This document shows positions 9,204 through 20,700 of a DNA stretch of 64,000 nucleotides, one piece after another. The stretch is from Lineus longissimus (Eukaryota; Nemertea; Pilidiophora; Heteronemertea; Lineidae), in contig NC_088316.1 in the NCBI RefSeq assembly GCF_910592395.1, forward strand, positions 6,942,001 through 7,006,000, read 5' to 3'. Position 1 is the first letter of the stretch. The number at the start of each line of letters is the position of its first letter. The position numbers and the translations under genes were made by a program. Under the pieces are notes generated by a model, which was not told where the DNA came from, did no database searches, and worked only from the letters and a program-made list of their open reading frames with translations.

Positions 9204-12049
9204 TCAAATGGGGGGGGGGCGCCACCAGTCAAAATCGTTTGACAAGGTTTGGTGAAGTCCACTAGAGTCACGGAACCATCCACAGCCAACCGGGTCATCT
9301 AGCTCTGGTTTTGGAATGTGACTGCAACACCAAATCATTGCTTGGTATCTGGCTCTGAGGGCATGCTGATTGAACGCATCTTCAGTGGGAGGTAGTTGGG
9401 TGGCTGATTCGTCGGTTGTAGTAGCGAGCAGATGGCGTAGATCGTTTAATGTCTTGCACTTCTTTGCCTTACTTCCGTACAAGCCAAGGACTAAACACTC
9501 AGGAGAACGGATATCGCCCAATCCAACGATTGTGTCACCAGATTCAATCTGTTTGCGGATTGAAGTATAAACTGTCTTTTTTCCAATGCCAAATATTGAA
9601 CTGGTGGAGTCGCAACCAGTCAGTGCATGGGTTGACGGCAAACATTGGCAGAACTTGTCCCCGAGTGCCACAGCGATGGTATGAATTGGAATGTACCGTT
9701 CCCTTGTGATGTATCTACCACTATGGCCTGCATGCATGAATACTTCCTGTCCCAACATTCCTCTGTTCATGTAATATAGCAATATCACCAGGACATCTGT
9801 GTCATCAGTACGAACAATGATCCTTTGGAAAGTGGACGTAAGACTGATAGCGTGCAATACCATTCTTGTGTCAGCCTCTTCCTGCGTGCTGTATAGTTCA
9901 TGTTAATTCTCAACACCCACACTTGACACACGTTTGACTTCTTGGCCGTCGTGAAATCCACCAGCCACCACAACAGATTTGCCATTTGGAAGTCTGTCTC
10001 CTGCATTTGTCACTGCATTTGTCATTACGTATTCACTAACGAAGCGTAGGAGGTCGGACTTATTTCCTGATCCCTTCAGAAACTGTCTGAAATTTGGCAC
10101 GGTCCGGTTTCCAATGATTTGATGTGTTGGCAAAGTCTCTGTGGCTGTGGCTCCTCGTTGCTGGCGCTCAGCAGATTTTATGGAAGAGGTGTTATACCTG
10201 TCAAACACCAATGACACATTATCAGTGTCCATGAGAGGGTTCCTAAGAATCCTTATCAATCTCTTGAGCACAATTTCTGCAAGGTCATTGAATGTTATGA
10301 AGTGGTCCTCATTGAGGGCCTGGACCAGCCCCATCCCATCAATGATGTAGGCTGTCTTTGCGTCTGTCGTGACCGGCGGAGGTGCAATAAGTTCTTCACA
10401 AACCGACTCCAGCTTTGTTCGTCTTTCTCAGGGCACCATCATCATGAAAAAGTGAAGGTGGTACTGCTGCCAGTTCATAGGAAAGGACCATTTTAAAGTC
10501 AACATCCCTGTGTTTCCAAACAGCCAACAGTTTTCTGAATAACACCTCTGTATCCATGACAATCCTCTTGCCGTTGTTGTCAGTTAGATGCTTTTTCATG
10601 TCAGCGAATGTCAATGTTATTTTCCGTATCCCAAAAGCTCTTCTCTTTGCCCTCCACTAACCGCCCATTTATGAAGTCCTCATATGCAGCATTTCCCTTT
10701 GACGGCAGTGAACTCAAGGATGCCTCTACAGCTGCTGATGCCATTTGTCCACTCACTATATTCACAAGCTTTTCTGGTACCTCGTCCAGATTGAACGGAT
10801 CCTGACAGTGATTCAGAATGTATTCCTCAACTGTTCTCACATCATTCAAGTCCCTGGTCATCCTAGCCTGTCCTAATTCCTCATGCTCCCTGGCCTGATG
10901 TTTAGTCAGACACATTCCCTTGTACATTTCAACATACTCTCCTGTGATATGCCTTGTCAGTAACCAGTGTAGAAGGACTCCCTTGCGCAGTGTGAAGCCT
11001 ATGACCCCACCATCACTTTTCGCTTCACGATTGATGGTCTGCTCTAAGGCCTGATCAGTTGGCACACAATTGAAGTGCGCTTCCGTGCGTCTAACTACAA
11101 ACCCTCCTTTCATGAGATGTTGAAACATGCCTGGTTGTCTCCAGGGACATCATTTCAAGCACATACCCCGGAGTGTACCTAGCGTAGTTGACTCTCCCAG
11201 CTAAATGAAAGAACGGAACTACTTCAAGGACAGCATCAAGATGGAGTGGGAAATCTGCATCGCGGTCAGCCCTCGTCAAACGTAGCAGTATGTCGCCAGC
11301 CTAGAGAAAACTAGCCCAGTATGCGAATGTTGAAGACTGCTTCCGTCCATGTTCTTTGAACTTTGAGATTGTATCCAATACAGCCGATACTTGCTTCTCC
11401 ACGTCTTCGAAGATTGCCTTCGAAGATCCCTCTCTTGAAATGCGACGTCAAGATCGTTGATGCGACTTGTCATCTCTTCATCAAGCCATGGCAAGCCATT
11501 GGTTTTTGCATACGACTCAGCGGATGTAAGGAAAAGGTGCATCATGGCTTCATGGACAATCTTCAGTCCCCGGACTCCACGAGCGTAGTGCTTTCCCTGA
11601 AGCATCTGTGTTGTAGATGCCGATGCGAACAGACCTGATGAGGTGAGAATCTCCTGCAGACCCCCATCTCCGAACAGCTTACCGATTGAAGCAATATATG
11701 ACATGAGAAGATGCATGCCCCCTAGTCTCATTGTAACCAGACCATCTAGTGGTTCTGGTTTGCTCCAAAGAATTTGCTGAGCTTTGCTATAGATTGCCAA
11801 GTCCGCTGTCACAAGTATATGTTCCTGACCCAATTGCTTCGCGATTGCAACAAGTTTGAGCAATGTTGTGTAAATCGTGGAAATATCAGAAGGTGGAGCA
11901 TGAATGAAAGGTAGGTACCTAATTGTGCTAACGGGAACGTCCATCTCAGACAGTAAGGCATTGAAACCACCCCATGCTGGAAGAGATGATGTATCACCTT
12001 CTTGTTTCCGTGCCAGCAGCCATATCAAATCTTTCAAGTAAGAAGACAT
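9204..12049 (-). pseudogene. Broken gene with a PIN/FEN-like nuclease domain (invertebrate TE-associated family)
   Basis: Pieces in order, N to C: 12049-11276 (IRYLPFIHAPP, HILVTADLAIYSKAQQILW, LVTMRLGGMHLLMSYIASIGKLF), 11279-11091 (DADFPLHLDAVLEVVPFF, YARYTPGYV), 11128-10601 (PTDQALEQTINREAKSDGG, LGQARMTRDLNDV, EKSFWDTEN), 10614-10396, 10334-9903 and 9863-9204. A stop splits VENxHELYSTQEEADTRMVLHA at 9903. At least three frame changes and two stops separate the pieces. The C-terminal part resembles the FEN/XPG pattern: EEADTR corresponds to the acidic EAEA block, RTDDTDVLVI to the metal-binding aspartates, and LTGCDSTSSIFGIGKKT to the helix-hairpin-helix loop. The assignment is motif-based. 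I recognise the overall protein only as a multicopy family of unknown function in marine animals. No splice sites rescue the frame. Confidence 0.65.
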
Positions 12050-13605
12050 GATATTGTCATTGTCCTTTCTTATTTCGAAGACCGTGCTAGATGCGGCTTC
12101 TAAACCCCTAAAAATGGGTCCAAGCCATGTCCCTCATTGATAAACATCACAATCATTGTTCTATTCCACTTTATTCAGTCACACGACAAGTGGCATTATT
12201 TGATTTTTCTAAATTATTCTAAATTTTCAACTGTTGTGGCAAACAAGGGGTTAATTCACATAGTTGTACACCTTTAAGATTTATATACAACCTATTTTTT
12301 CTATTAGTAGACATCCATAGCTTTCATTTAAGACCGGTCCCGCTTTGTTCTACCGCTATGAGGGGTAGGTCCCCTTTTTAGAGCCCTTTTTGGGGCCTGG
12401 CCACTACACTTCTAGCGATATAAGTTAGAGAATTTGAAAGAACTGGTCCAAATTTAATTTTTTTAATTTTTGGGATTTTTGAAAATTTTATGTTTTTTTG
12501 ATATTCATTTCCTTGTTAAAATTCTGATAATTACAAATGCTGCTGAGATGAAATGTCAAAAATGTTGCTTTATATTGCATCAGGATGTAGTGTACTTCAT
12601 TTGATATCAATATTTTTAATAAAACTTGATGGTTGCTAAGGAAATTTTCATGTTTTCTTTTCTCTACCTTTAACTTCAAATTTCACAAAATGAGGTTTTC
12701 AAAATCCTCTCTGATCCATGATACGGAATTGATGATATCTTCGCTGTCTGATGAGCTATTGAGATGGGAGTGGTACCAAAATGAAGGTGCTGATCTAAGG
12801 AAGAAGCAAATATGCTCAACTCAAAACCCCCAAGATGCGACTTAATACCCAATTCGACGTGCAGGGTCACATATATGTCCCGCCAATTGTCTTCATTGAG
12901 GTTACATTCAGTTATGGTTTTCCATTTGTTTTCTGATTTTTCTGGTCTTTTACATGTGTCATTAATTTTATCCCAATAGAAGAATTTTCCCGGTTTTTAA
13001 AGATTTTTGATCTTTGTTATATTAACATCTACAACTTCTAGCAGATTTGATTTGAGTATGCTCATTCATGGCATAAACTTCATGTTTCGGTAAATATTTT
13101 CATATGATGATTTCACCCGAATTATGGTCAGGATTGAGGAATGAACAGTGGCATAATTATGTCAACCAAAAACATTGGTACCGTAGTGAACGCAAAAGGA
13201 TATCAAATACCATGGAGCATGCCATTTTCATGCATAATGAACTAAACACCGGGAAGATATTAATGATATTAACTCAGCTGAGCGCCAGGCCCTTGGGCCT
13301 CTTGTTGTTCCATGTATCTTCTCTAAAGTCTGCTGGCGGGAATAAGTGACGTCATTTCATGTTATTCCTCCGTATTTAGTTCATTCGGTGAAATTATAAT
13401 CAAACTGCAACTTCCCAAGGTAAGTCTTGTTTAATTTTTCAATCTTGATTCATTCTTTTTCTGCCAAGTTGAAAAGCCTTCTGTGTGATGGATGAAATTT
13501 TGAAAACAGTAATTTGGACATTATTGTTATCTGAAATCTGAAGCCCAAGACTAACTGCATACTGAGTAAGGAACTTTATGAGAACTGCCCTATCATTGAA
13601 AGCAA
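12050..13605. other. No gene recognised apart from an element end
   Basis: A/T-rich sequence with no coding signal. A Helentron-type 3' end motif at 13271-13306 is listed separately. The region ends at the 3' terminus of Helitron B. Confidence 0.5.
13271..13306 (+). repeat. 3' end motif of a Helentron-type non-autonomous element
   Basis: Carries the subterminal CTCAGCTGAGCGCC, the hairpin GGCCCTTGGGCC and terminal TCTTGTT seen also at 25943-25978 and 53786-53820 and, inverted, at 22917-22948. No matching 5' end was found near it, so it is truncated or an isolated end. Confidence 0.7.
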
Positions 13606-13632
13606 CTAGACCTGAAGCCTCGCTGCGCGAGG
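13606..13632 (-). other. Helitron B 3' terminus: hairpin plus CTAG-T
   Basis: Read on the minus strand: CCTCGC-GCA-GCGAGG hairpin (13618-13632), an 8-nt spacer, then CTAG (13606-13609) followed by T. Hairpin plus CTRR at an A/T target is the defining canonical Helitron 3' end. Confidence 0.85.
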
Positions 13633-13696
13633 TATTTTGAGGATGGTACACGCTATGATGTAATGATTCTCATGTGTATTTACGGGTTTGGGGTAG

Positions 13697-16600
13697 TTAT
13701 AATAGTTCATGGTAAACAATGTTTTTTGTGTAAGGAGCGTCGTCTGCTTCGATGAGCACTTTGACATCAGCTGCTATCTTTCCTCTGGAGAAGGCTGTGT
13801 AGAGTTGACCATGTGCAAAGACAGGGTTGGGAAGGTAGATTCCTACGCGGTCATTTTTCTGGCCTTGGCCCTTGTTGATTGTCACTGCCCATGATAGTCT
13901 AATGGGGAACTGTCGTCTGACGATAGTGAAAGGGAAGTCATCGCCTGATCTGTCATGGTGTGGAATTCTTGGTAAGAAAACTCTGAGGCCGTTATTAATG
14001 CCAGTTGACACTTGACACTCGATGGTTCTTTGCATCATCTTGATGACAGTCATCCTGGTTCCATTCCTGAGACTGCAGCTTGGTCCACCTTGTAGATTTC
14101 TGAGCAGCATGACAGGGCAGCCAACTTTGAGTTTGAGTTCATGGTCAGGTAGTCCTGAGGGTGTCAAGCTGTTGAGGTATTCGGTAGGAATGGCTTCTTT
14201 ATGCTGATCTTCGTGAATGGAGTCAGCCGAGAGGTATGTAGTTGTTACTCCTGGGAACTTTGCAAGACATTGGTCATTGAGGTGATGTACATTTTTGTTC
14301 AGTGGAGTGTAGATTGTACCTGCTGTAAGGTTTTGAGCATTGCCACATCCATGGTCGAGGTCAGGGAAGATTGCATCAATGAGTTCTTGTGTTGTGTCAA
14401 GTAGATGTTTTTCTGGTATTTGTATCATGTTGTCTCCAATGCTTTCGTGTAATTCCTCTTGTCCGTCTCCGAGTCGGAGTAGGTATTCGGAGAAGTCCAC
14501 TTCTTGAGCATCTGTTCTCATGTTGACCGTTAACTTGTGCTTTGTCATGATGTGATACAGGGGACTAAACTGGATGCACGCGCGAACAATCTGTGGTCTT
14601 CCGGCTTTCTTTACGACAGGAGGGGTTTGTCGGGGGTCACCACCTAATAGTACAACGATGCCTCCCCATGGATCCTGACATTGCATTATGTCCCTTAGTG
14701 TCCTTTCAACGCACTCGATGTTGTATCTGTGAACACTGAAGATTTCATCCCAAATTATCAAGCTGGTGTTCTTGATGAGGCTGGCTAGAGCTGATTGTGC
14801 TTTGATATTACAGGTGGAATCCTCCATTATAGGTATTGGTATTTTGAACCTGCTGTGTGCAGTTCTTCCTCCAATGAGGTTTTGGGCAGCAAGGCCAGTG
14901 CTGGCAACGTTGAGGACAATGAGCCCCTCAGCTCTTATTTTGGCAGCGATGAGTTTCATGGTGAAAGTTTTGCCGTATCCTCCTGGTGAATTCAGGACAA
15001 ATTGTTTTGTTATGTTGTCTTCGGGTTGAGAATGGACTGCGAGTTGTATTAGGTTGAAAAGTTCTGCCTGTTTCTCATTTATGGAGGGGTAATCCTTGTG
15101 GAATATGCTTGCCTGTTCATATTTGTCGTAGATTTCGTCTTTAAGGAGCATTGCAACTTTCTCTTCCTCTGTCAAGGGATTGGGTTGGGGCATTCCGTCG
15201 ATATTAGCGAGGCTTCCGCCCATCAGAGACAATTCTTCATTCAAGGACGTTAGTAACCTGTCGTGTATAGTTTGGGCGTTGACTTTATCACGCGTACAGT
15301 TACGAAGTTGCATCTCTTGATATACGATATCTTCCGACATGTCTGTGAAGAACTTGTCATACAGTGTCTTGGGTACTGTGGGACTGCAGTATTGAAGAAT
15401 GACAGCAAAGGTGGCACGGATTTGTTTCCCTGTTCCGTATTGCGATACTTCCATCAAGGCAACAGTCCACTCACTGTCATCCTCAAGAAGGCCCATGGCT
15501 AAGGCTGTTTCCTTGAAGGTGTTGTATTCGTGTTGTTGGTAATTGCGAAGGTCATCATACGAAGTGGGGCCTTTGATGTGGCCGAGGAGTAACTTCAGAT
15601 AGAATCGTTCACCTTGGATAGGAGATACATTATTGATTCTTCCGATTGACCTTGGAACTTCTCCGGATGCCAATGGAGTGGCTCTCTTCTTCCAGGTATG
15701 GTTAGGTTGCCACGTGTAATGCTCAGGAATGTCTGCGTATAGATATTCTCTGGCATCCGGATCATTCTGGTTCAATTTGAAGAAGGCCATGAGTGTAGTG
15801 TCTTTCATGGTGTCCAATGCTTCTTCAGCCATGTCTTCTTTGAAGATGACGTTTTGCTGATGTTGCAAGTGTATGGCGAGGGACTGAACTGCTGGATACC
15901 TGTCTTGGATACTGTATTCCATGGTCCTCCAGTGGGCATCATATGCATCAATACTTCTGGCATTGATGAATTGAGCTATCTCATCTTTGTCTTGTACTTG
16001 TTGTCCTTGGATGCCGACAGTGGCAACATCTGAACCCTTGTGAACATACTTGTAGATGTACTTGATTGTGTGGAATGAGCCGACGTATTCAACGTTAATG
16101 TGAGCCACCATCTTTAGGAGTAAGTACTTATTGTGGGGAACAACCCAGCGGTTGTCGTATGTGAAGTTGTTCTTTTGAATAGTTTGGCCATTATCTGGTC
16201 TTTTGTAGATAGGATATCCGTGACCGTCAGCAGGAAGCGTTGTTTCATCATTGAAGTTCTTTGGGTATCCAAATCTACATTTGCCATCGATCATACAGGG
16301 GGCATTTGGAAAGGCGGGACCACATGGTCCATGAAGCATGAAGTTGGTGACGATTTCATACAGCTTAGGTTCGTTGTGTGGGTCCGGGATTTGGGCCTGG
16401 ATGATGTTGTCGATGTCATCTACTGTGATTGTCTCTTGCAGGAGCAGAAGGATATGGGCATGCTTCATTCCTCTGAATTGTCCTTCGATAACATGGAGTC
16501 TCGCTTTGACAGTACCAAGGACACCGTGTTTGAAATCAGCAATGAGCTCGTTGAGACTGTGCTGAAAGATTCGGTTGACGATATCTGGTCTGTCGGAAGG

Positions 16601-19600
16601 TTGGTGCCCAGGGAAGAGATTGTTTGTGACAGCAGTCCATCGGGGGTTGGCGGTGAAAGTGATGAACAGGTCAAACTTCCGGAATTTTCTGGCTATGGCG
16701 AGGGCATCTAGATAGTGTTTGTACATGTACCGTGGACTTCCCGTGAAGGATGATGGAAGGACTGTGAGCTGTCCCAGTCTTTGCAGTTCAGTTTGCTCAG
16801 TGTTGTTTCTGGCTTGGCTGAGAGCATCAGCTAGACCTCTGTACTGTTCCACTCGGAGGCTGTCCTGGTTATACTTGATGTACTGTAAACGTTCTTTTTC
16901 TATTTTCTGCCACTGGTCACAAAGGTACTCCTGTGCAAGTCTCTTGGCTTTGTGGAGAGTATTGAAGCTGCCGTCCCTGACCTGGAGATGGAAACGGAAG
17001 AACTGAAGGGCTGTTAGCTTCTTGCCATTGGATTTTGTGAGGTTGCATTCGAAGCTGAAGCCACTTTCACCATGAGGCATTATGAGAGGGTAGGAGGTTG
17101 GGTCGTACATAGGATGTTGTTCATTAATGTGGATGGTGTCATTCTGTTTTGGATGGCAGCTGCTGTCTCGGTAAATGACGACATCTCTTGGTTCAGTGTG
17201 CTCGCCTGGTGCCAGGAAGACGATATCTGGTACATCAGGGTTGTGGTGCTTTCTAGTGGCTCCGATAGATCCTTTAGCTTTGAAAACCATCCTAAGGTCT
17301 TTGTGTGGGTTTTCTTGAAAGACTTTGGCAGCATTCTTGTAAATGTGCACATAAGGATTGACAGAGGAGAGTTCTGATTGGATGACAGTTAGAATTGTCT
17401 TATCAATGGACCCAGCACCCTTGGAAATGTTCATTCGGGTGTTAGTTTCATGTTCCTGGTCATACACGAATATTTGTGAGAACTTTGGGGTTTGTCCGGA
17501 CAAAGGGAAGAGATTGGGTGTGAGATGGTACATCTGGCCACTGATTTTAAAGGTTTGGGGGCCACGGCCACGTCCATGGTAGTCCTCAACTTTTCCTGTG
17601 AAGTTTTTTGATGACATGGAGACCAAGTTATTATACTGTCGTATGTTCTGCAGGAAATTTGGGGAATTAAACAATGTCTGAAGAGCAGGTGTTGGATTTG
17701 CGAAGGGTTTGAGTTTTATTGTTCCATAGTCACAACACTTTGAAAACACTTTCATTGGTCTGTTATCGAGGATTATGATTTTGCTAGATTCCCAGGGGAA
17801 CATGAGAGCCTTGCAGTTGGCACATTGCTCAGTCATGTTGGGAATACTATCAATGAAAGATGTGGCAGTAGTTTTCTCTTCTGGCGGAGTCCAGGCCATC
17901 TTGTATTTTGGAGCGAGTTGTCTCTTTCTTGTTGATTGCTGGTACTTCTTTCGTTGGACAGCATAATCTGGTGTGAGTTTTTTTAGTTTTGCTGCAGCTA
18001 ATGCTTTTGGCGTTCTGATTCTTTCTGCATCCCTCTCCTTCCTAATGGTCAACGCTTGCTGACGATGGTGTTGTAGTAACCGGAGTTCGTCAGGATCAGG
18101 CTCCAGAGTGCACATGACACCTATGGGTTGACTGTGACCCATGTATGGACGGCCACACTTGGAGCATCGCAATATCCTGTAAATGGAAGAGGGGTAAGTT
18201 GAGATGATTGCCAGAAGTTTGTCCGAAATCTCTTGGAAAAGATAGTGGTGACACACAGCATAATGGGTCCACGTCCAAAATAACTGGACGTCCTGAAATT
18301 TAAACTGGACGTTTCAACCTAATGACTGTCTTACCTTTTGGCATCTTGTTGTTGGTGTTTGATCGTTTCAGCTGTTGCCTCTGGTCGTGGTCAAGTGTGG
18401 ACAGTGTGGCCTTAGGAGGAGGGCACTGTTCTGAAAATATGAAGAGGCATTGATATGCAGATGACTATTTATAGAAAATTCCGATGATTCAGCATTTGAT
18501 TGAAAATTTACATGATTCAGCATATTCAGGATGCTTACCGATGTGATTAATTGCAAGTTTGTTGCGTTTGGCTGTGGTTAGTGCATCAGGAAGTCTGTTT
18601 CGTTTTCGTCTATGGGCTTCTGGCGTTGTCTGTCTTTCTGCATCCCTCTTCTTCCTGAGCTCCTTCCTAACAGCCAATGCTTGCTGACGATGGTGTTGTA
18701 GCAAGTGGAGTTGTTCAGGATCAGGCTCCAGAGTACACATAACACCTCTGGGTAGACTGTGACCCATGTATGGACGGCCGCACTTGGAGCATCGCAATAT
18801 CCTGTAAATGGAAAAGGTTATAAAGAAAGGGTTATAAAGATTAGTGAAGATAAAAGTTTGAGAGTGCGCACCCGGACCTTCGGACTTGGATAACTTTCTA
18901 AATCGAATGACCTTTACTAAATTACCTTTTGGGATGTTCCTGGGGTTGGTGTTTGATCATTTCAGCTAGAGCCTCTGCGACTGTGGTGGACAGTGTGGCC
19001 TTAGTAGTAGTAGTAGTAATAGGCGGCGGCGGCGGCGACGGGCTAAGGGACTGTTCTGAAAATGAGGCAATAGATATGCATTTATATGATCTGAAAATGA
19101 CACTACTGATATGCACGTCGGAAAAAATTGGAACGTCCATTAAAATGGGGACCATCTACAAATTTAGGAACCATCTACAAACTTTAGAGACCATCTACAA
19201 ATTTAGGGACCGTCTACAAATTTAGGGACCGTCTACAAATTTAGAGATCGTCTACAAATTTAGGGACAGTCTACAAATTTAGGGACCGTCTACAAATTTA
19301 GGGACCGTCTACAAATTTAGGGACCGTCTACAAATTTAGGGACCGTCTACAAATTTAGGGACCGTCTACAAATTTAGGGACCGTCTTCAAATTTAGGGAC
19401 CGTCTACAAATTTAGGGACCGTCTACAAATTTGGGGACCGTCTACAAATTTAGGGACCGTCTACAAATTTAGGGACCGTCTACAAATTTAGGGACCGTCT
19501 ACAAATTTAGGGACCGTCTACAAATTTAAGGGACCATCTACAATTTAGAGACCATCTGCAAATTTAGGGACCATCTACAAATTGGAACATCCATTAAAAT

Positions 19601-20020
19601 ATAGACTATCCGCAAATTTAGGGACATATCAATAAAGACACAAAAATTGGCACGTCCATTAGGCCTCTATTGGAATGTCTATTAAAATAGGGATTCATCT
19701 AGAAATTTAGGAACAGACCAATCTTTGTGACGCCTATTTACATAGGAACCCATCCCATAATAATAGCCAGGGACCCATCCTGAAATGACGTACCGATTCG
19801 ACATCGAGAAAATGACACTTACCCCAAGTTTAGTGCATAGGAACGTTCCAAAAAATAACATACTCCCCAACTGCATAGGAACGTTCCAAAAACATAACAC
19901 ATCCCCTACTGTCTGAGTGCTGAGCCATCCATTGGATAGAAATTCACATTTACATGAGCAGAGCATCTTATTCTTACCTTTGTTGTTATTCATGTGTGTG
20001 TCTAGTACTGTCAGGTCCAT
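13697..20020 (-). CDS. Helitron B RepHel transposase (spliced, apparently intact)
   Basis: Rolling-circle Rep nuclease fused to a PIF1-type helicase. My model uses exon 1 at 20020-19978 (ATG; donor AAAG|GTAAGAA), exon 2 at 19055-18926 (acceptor TTTTCAG; donor AAAG|GTAAT) and exon 3 at 18176-13697 (acceptor TTTACAG). Phases 1 and 2 match and the sum is 4653 nt, or 1550 residues plus stop. Domains: zinc-binding CSKCGRPYMGH and CANCKAL...CC (residues about 65-200), Helitron_like_N, FTANPRW, HUH motif MKHAHILLLL (about 629), tyrosines in YIYKYVHKG (about 766), Walker A GGYGKT (about 1125), Walker B IIWDEI (about 1198), GGDPRQTPPV, and motif VI LYTAFSRG near the C-terminus. GGDPRQ replaces the more usual GGDFRQ. 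No stop or frameshift is visible in the 4.5-kb exon. The exon 1 start is inferred from phase; the rest is direct reading. Confidence 0.85.
18335..18801 (-). repeat. Duplicated exon cassette inside the RepHel 5' intron
   Basis: 18539-18801 is a second copy of the zinc-finger exon start (CSKCGRPYMGHSLPRGVMCTLEP), with acceptor TTTACAG and donor ATCG|GTAAGC. 18335-18430 is a second copy of exon 2, with TTTTCAG and AAAAG|GTAAG. Joining exon 2 to 18801-18539 keeps the frame, and so does joining on to 18430. The 96-nt exon then reaches the main exon out of frame: the two extra exons add 359 nt. So the cassette is either skipped or dead. Confidence 0.75.
19150..19580. repeat. Intronic minisatellite, 19-bp unit
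   Basis: About 22 tandem copies of GGGACCGTCTACAAATTTA. Central copies are almost identical, with flanking copies more degenerate (ACCATCTACAAATTT). The array lies inside the first intron of the RepHel gene model. Confidence 0.95.
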
Positions 20021-20163
20021 AGTCTTGCATAAATGTCCATTGTCTTCAGAAAATCATCATCAGGAAATTCAGAAATCAATTAAAATAGGTGCTACATTGT
20101 GCAAGTACCATAGCAGTTTGGGTTTAGTTCCAAATGGAGGAGGATGTTCAGAGTTTTTAGTTT

Positions 20164-20700
20164 TTAGTTCCTCTTAATGTAAGCAGATGGCAGCAGTATT
20201 TGGGTGAGCATTTGGTGAGGTATCATGTCTACTTTATAGAATGGGGGGATGAGTACTGAGGTACCGTCAGCATCAATATGCCCATGTGGATCACTGCTAT
20301 GAGGGTCAAAGAAGAAGTACATGTTTTCCATGCATATCAGTGCAATTGGAAGTGAGTGAAAAATTAAAATTGAGTATTGAGAAAGATTAAGGTTGTCAAT
20401 GGCTTTGCTGAAAGCTATAGAGATAGAATCATCATGATGTGGTACAAGATCAGACATAATAAAATTTTTGGTCATACCATGAGGTTTGACTTTAAAATAG
20501 TGTTCATCATCAAATTGGATATATGATGGTATCTCATCAATAGCAACATATCCATCAATTCCTAAGTTTCTGTAAAACTGGTCACCATGCAGTAATATTG
20601 AATCCAAGTCATCTGAAGTCCACAAATTTGGTGACTTGATAAAAGTATACAGCAATGATGTCATGCAGTTTGCAACACACTGTTTTCCAGCTGAATCAGC
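20164..20700 (-). pseudogene. Herpes-tegument-like (C76/OTU-type) cysteine protease domain, frame-shifted from its 2A leader
   Basis: Predicted papain-fold deubiquitinase-like protease, as in the pfam Herpes_teg_N group. GKQCVANCM holds the candidate nucleophile Cys at 20677-20679. FFFDPHSSDPHG holds candidate Asp 20305-20307 and His 20299-20301, the D-x-H arrangement known for C76 enzymes. DGTSVLIPPFY follows. The domain is about 178 residues from the Cys motif to the stop at 20164. The N-terminal side (GHFHQGD, likely supplying the oxyanion Gln) is in the upstream frame, so the two frames must be joined within about 20690-20735. The ATG at 20664 would miss the catalytic Cys, so an independent protein starting there would be inactive. 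I cannot tell whether the break is mutation or recoding. Confidence 0.65.

Noticed and set aside
14766-17582. Plus-strand open frames across the RepHel gene
   Set aside because: Shadows of the strongly conserved minus-strand RepHel frame.
19137-19620. CRISPR-like array
   Set aside because: Units are direct 19-bp tandems without spacers, in a eukaryotic transposon intron.
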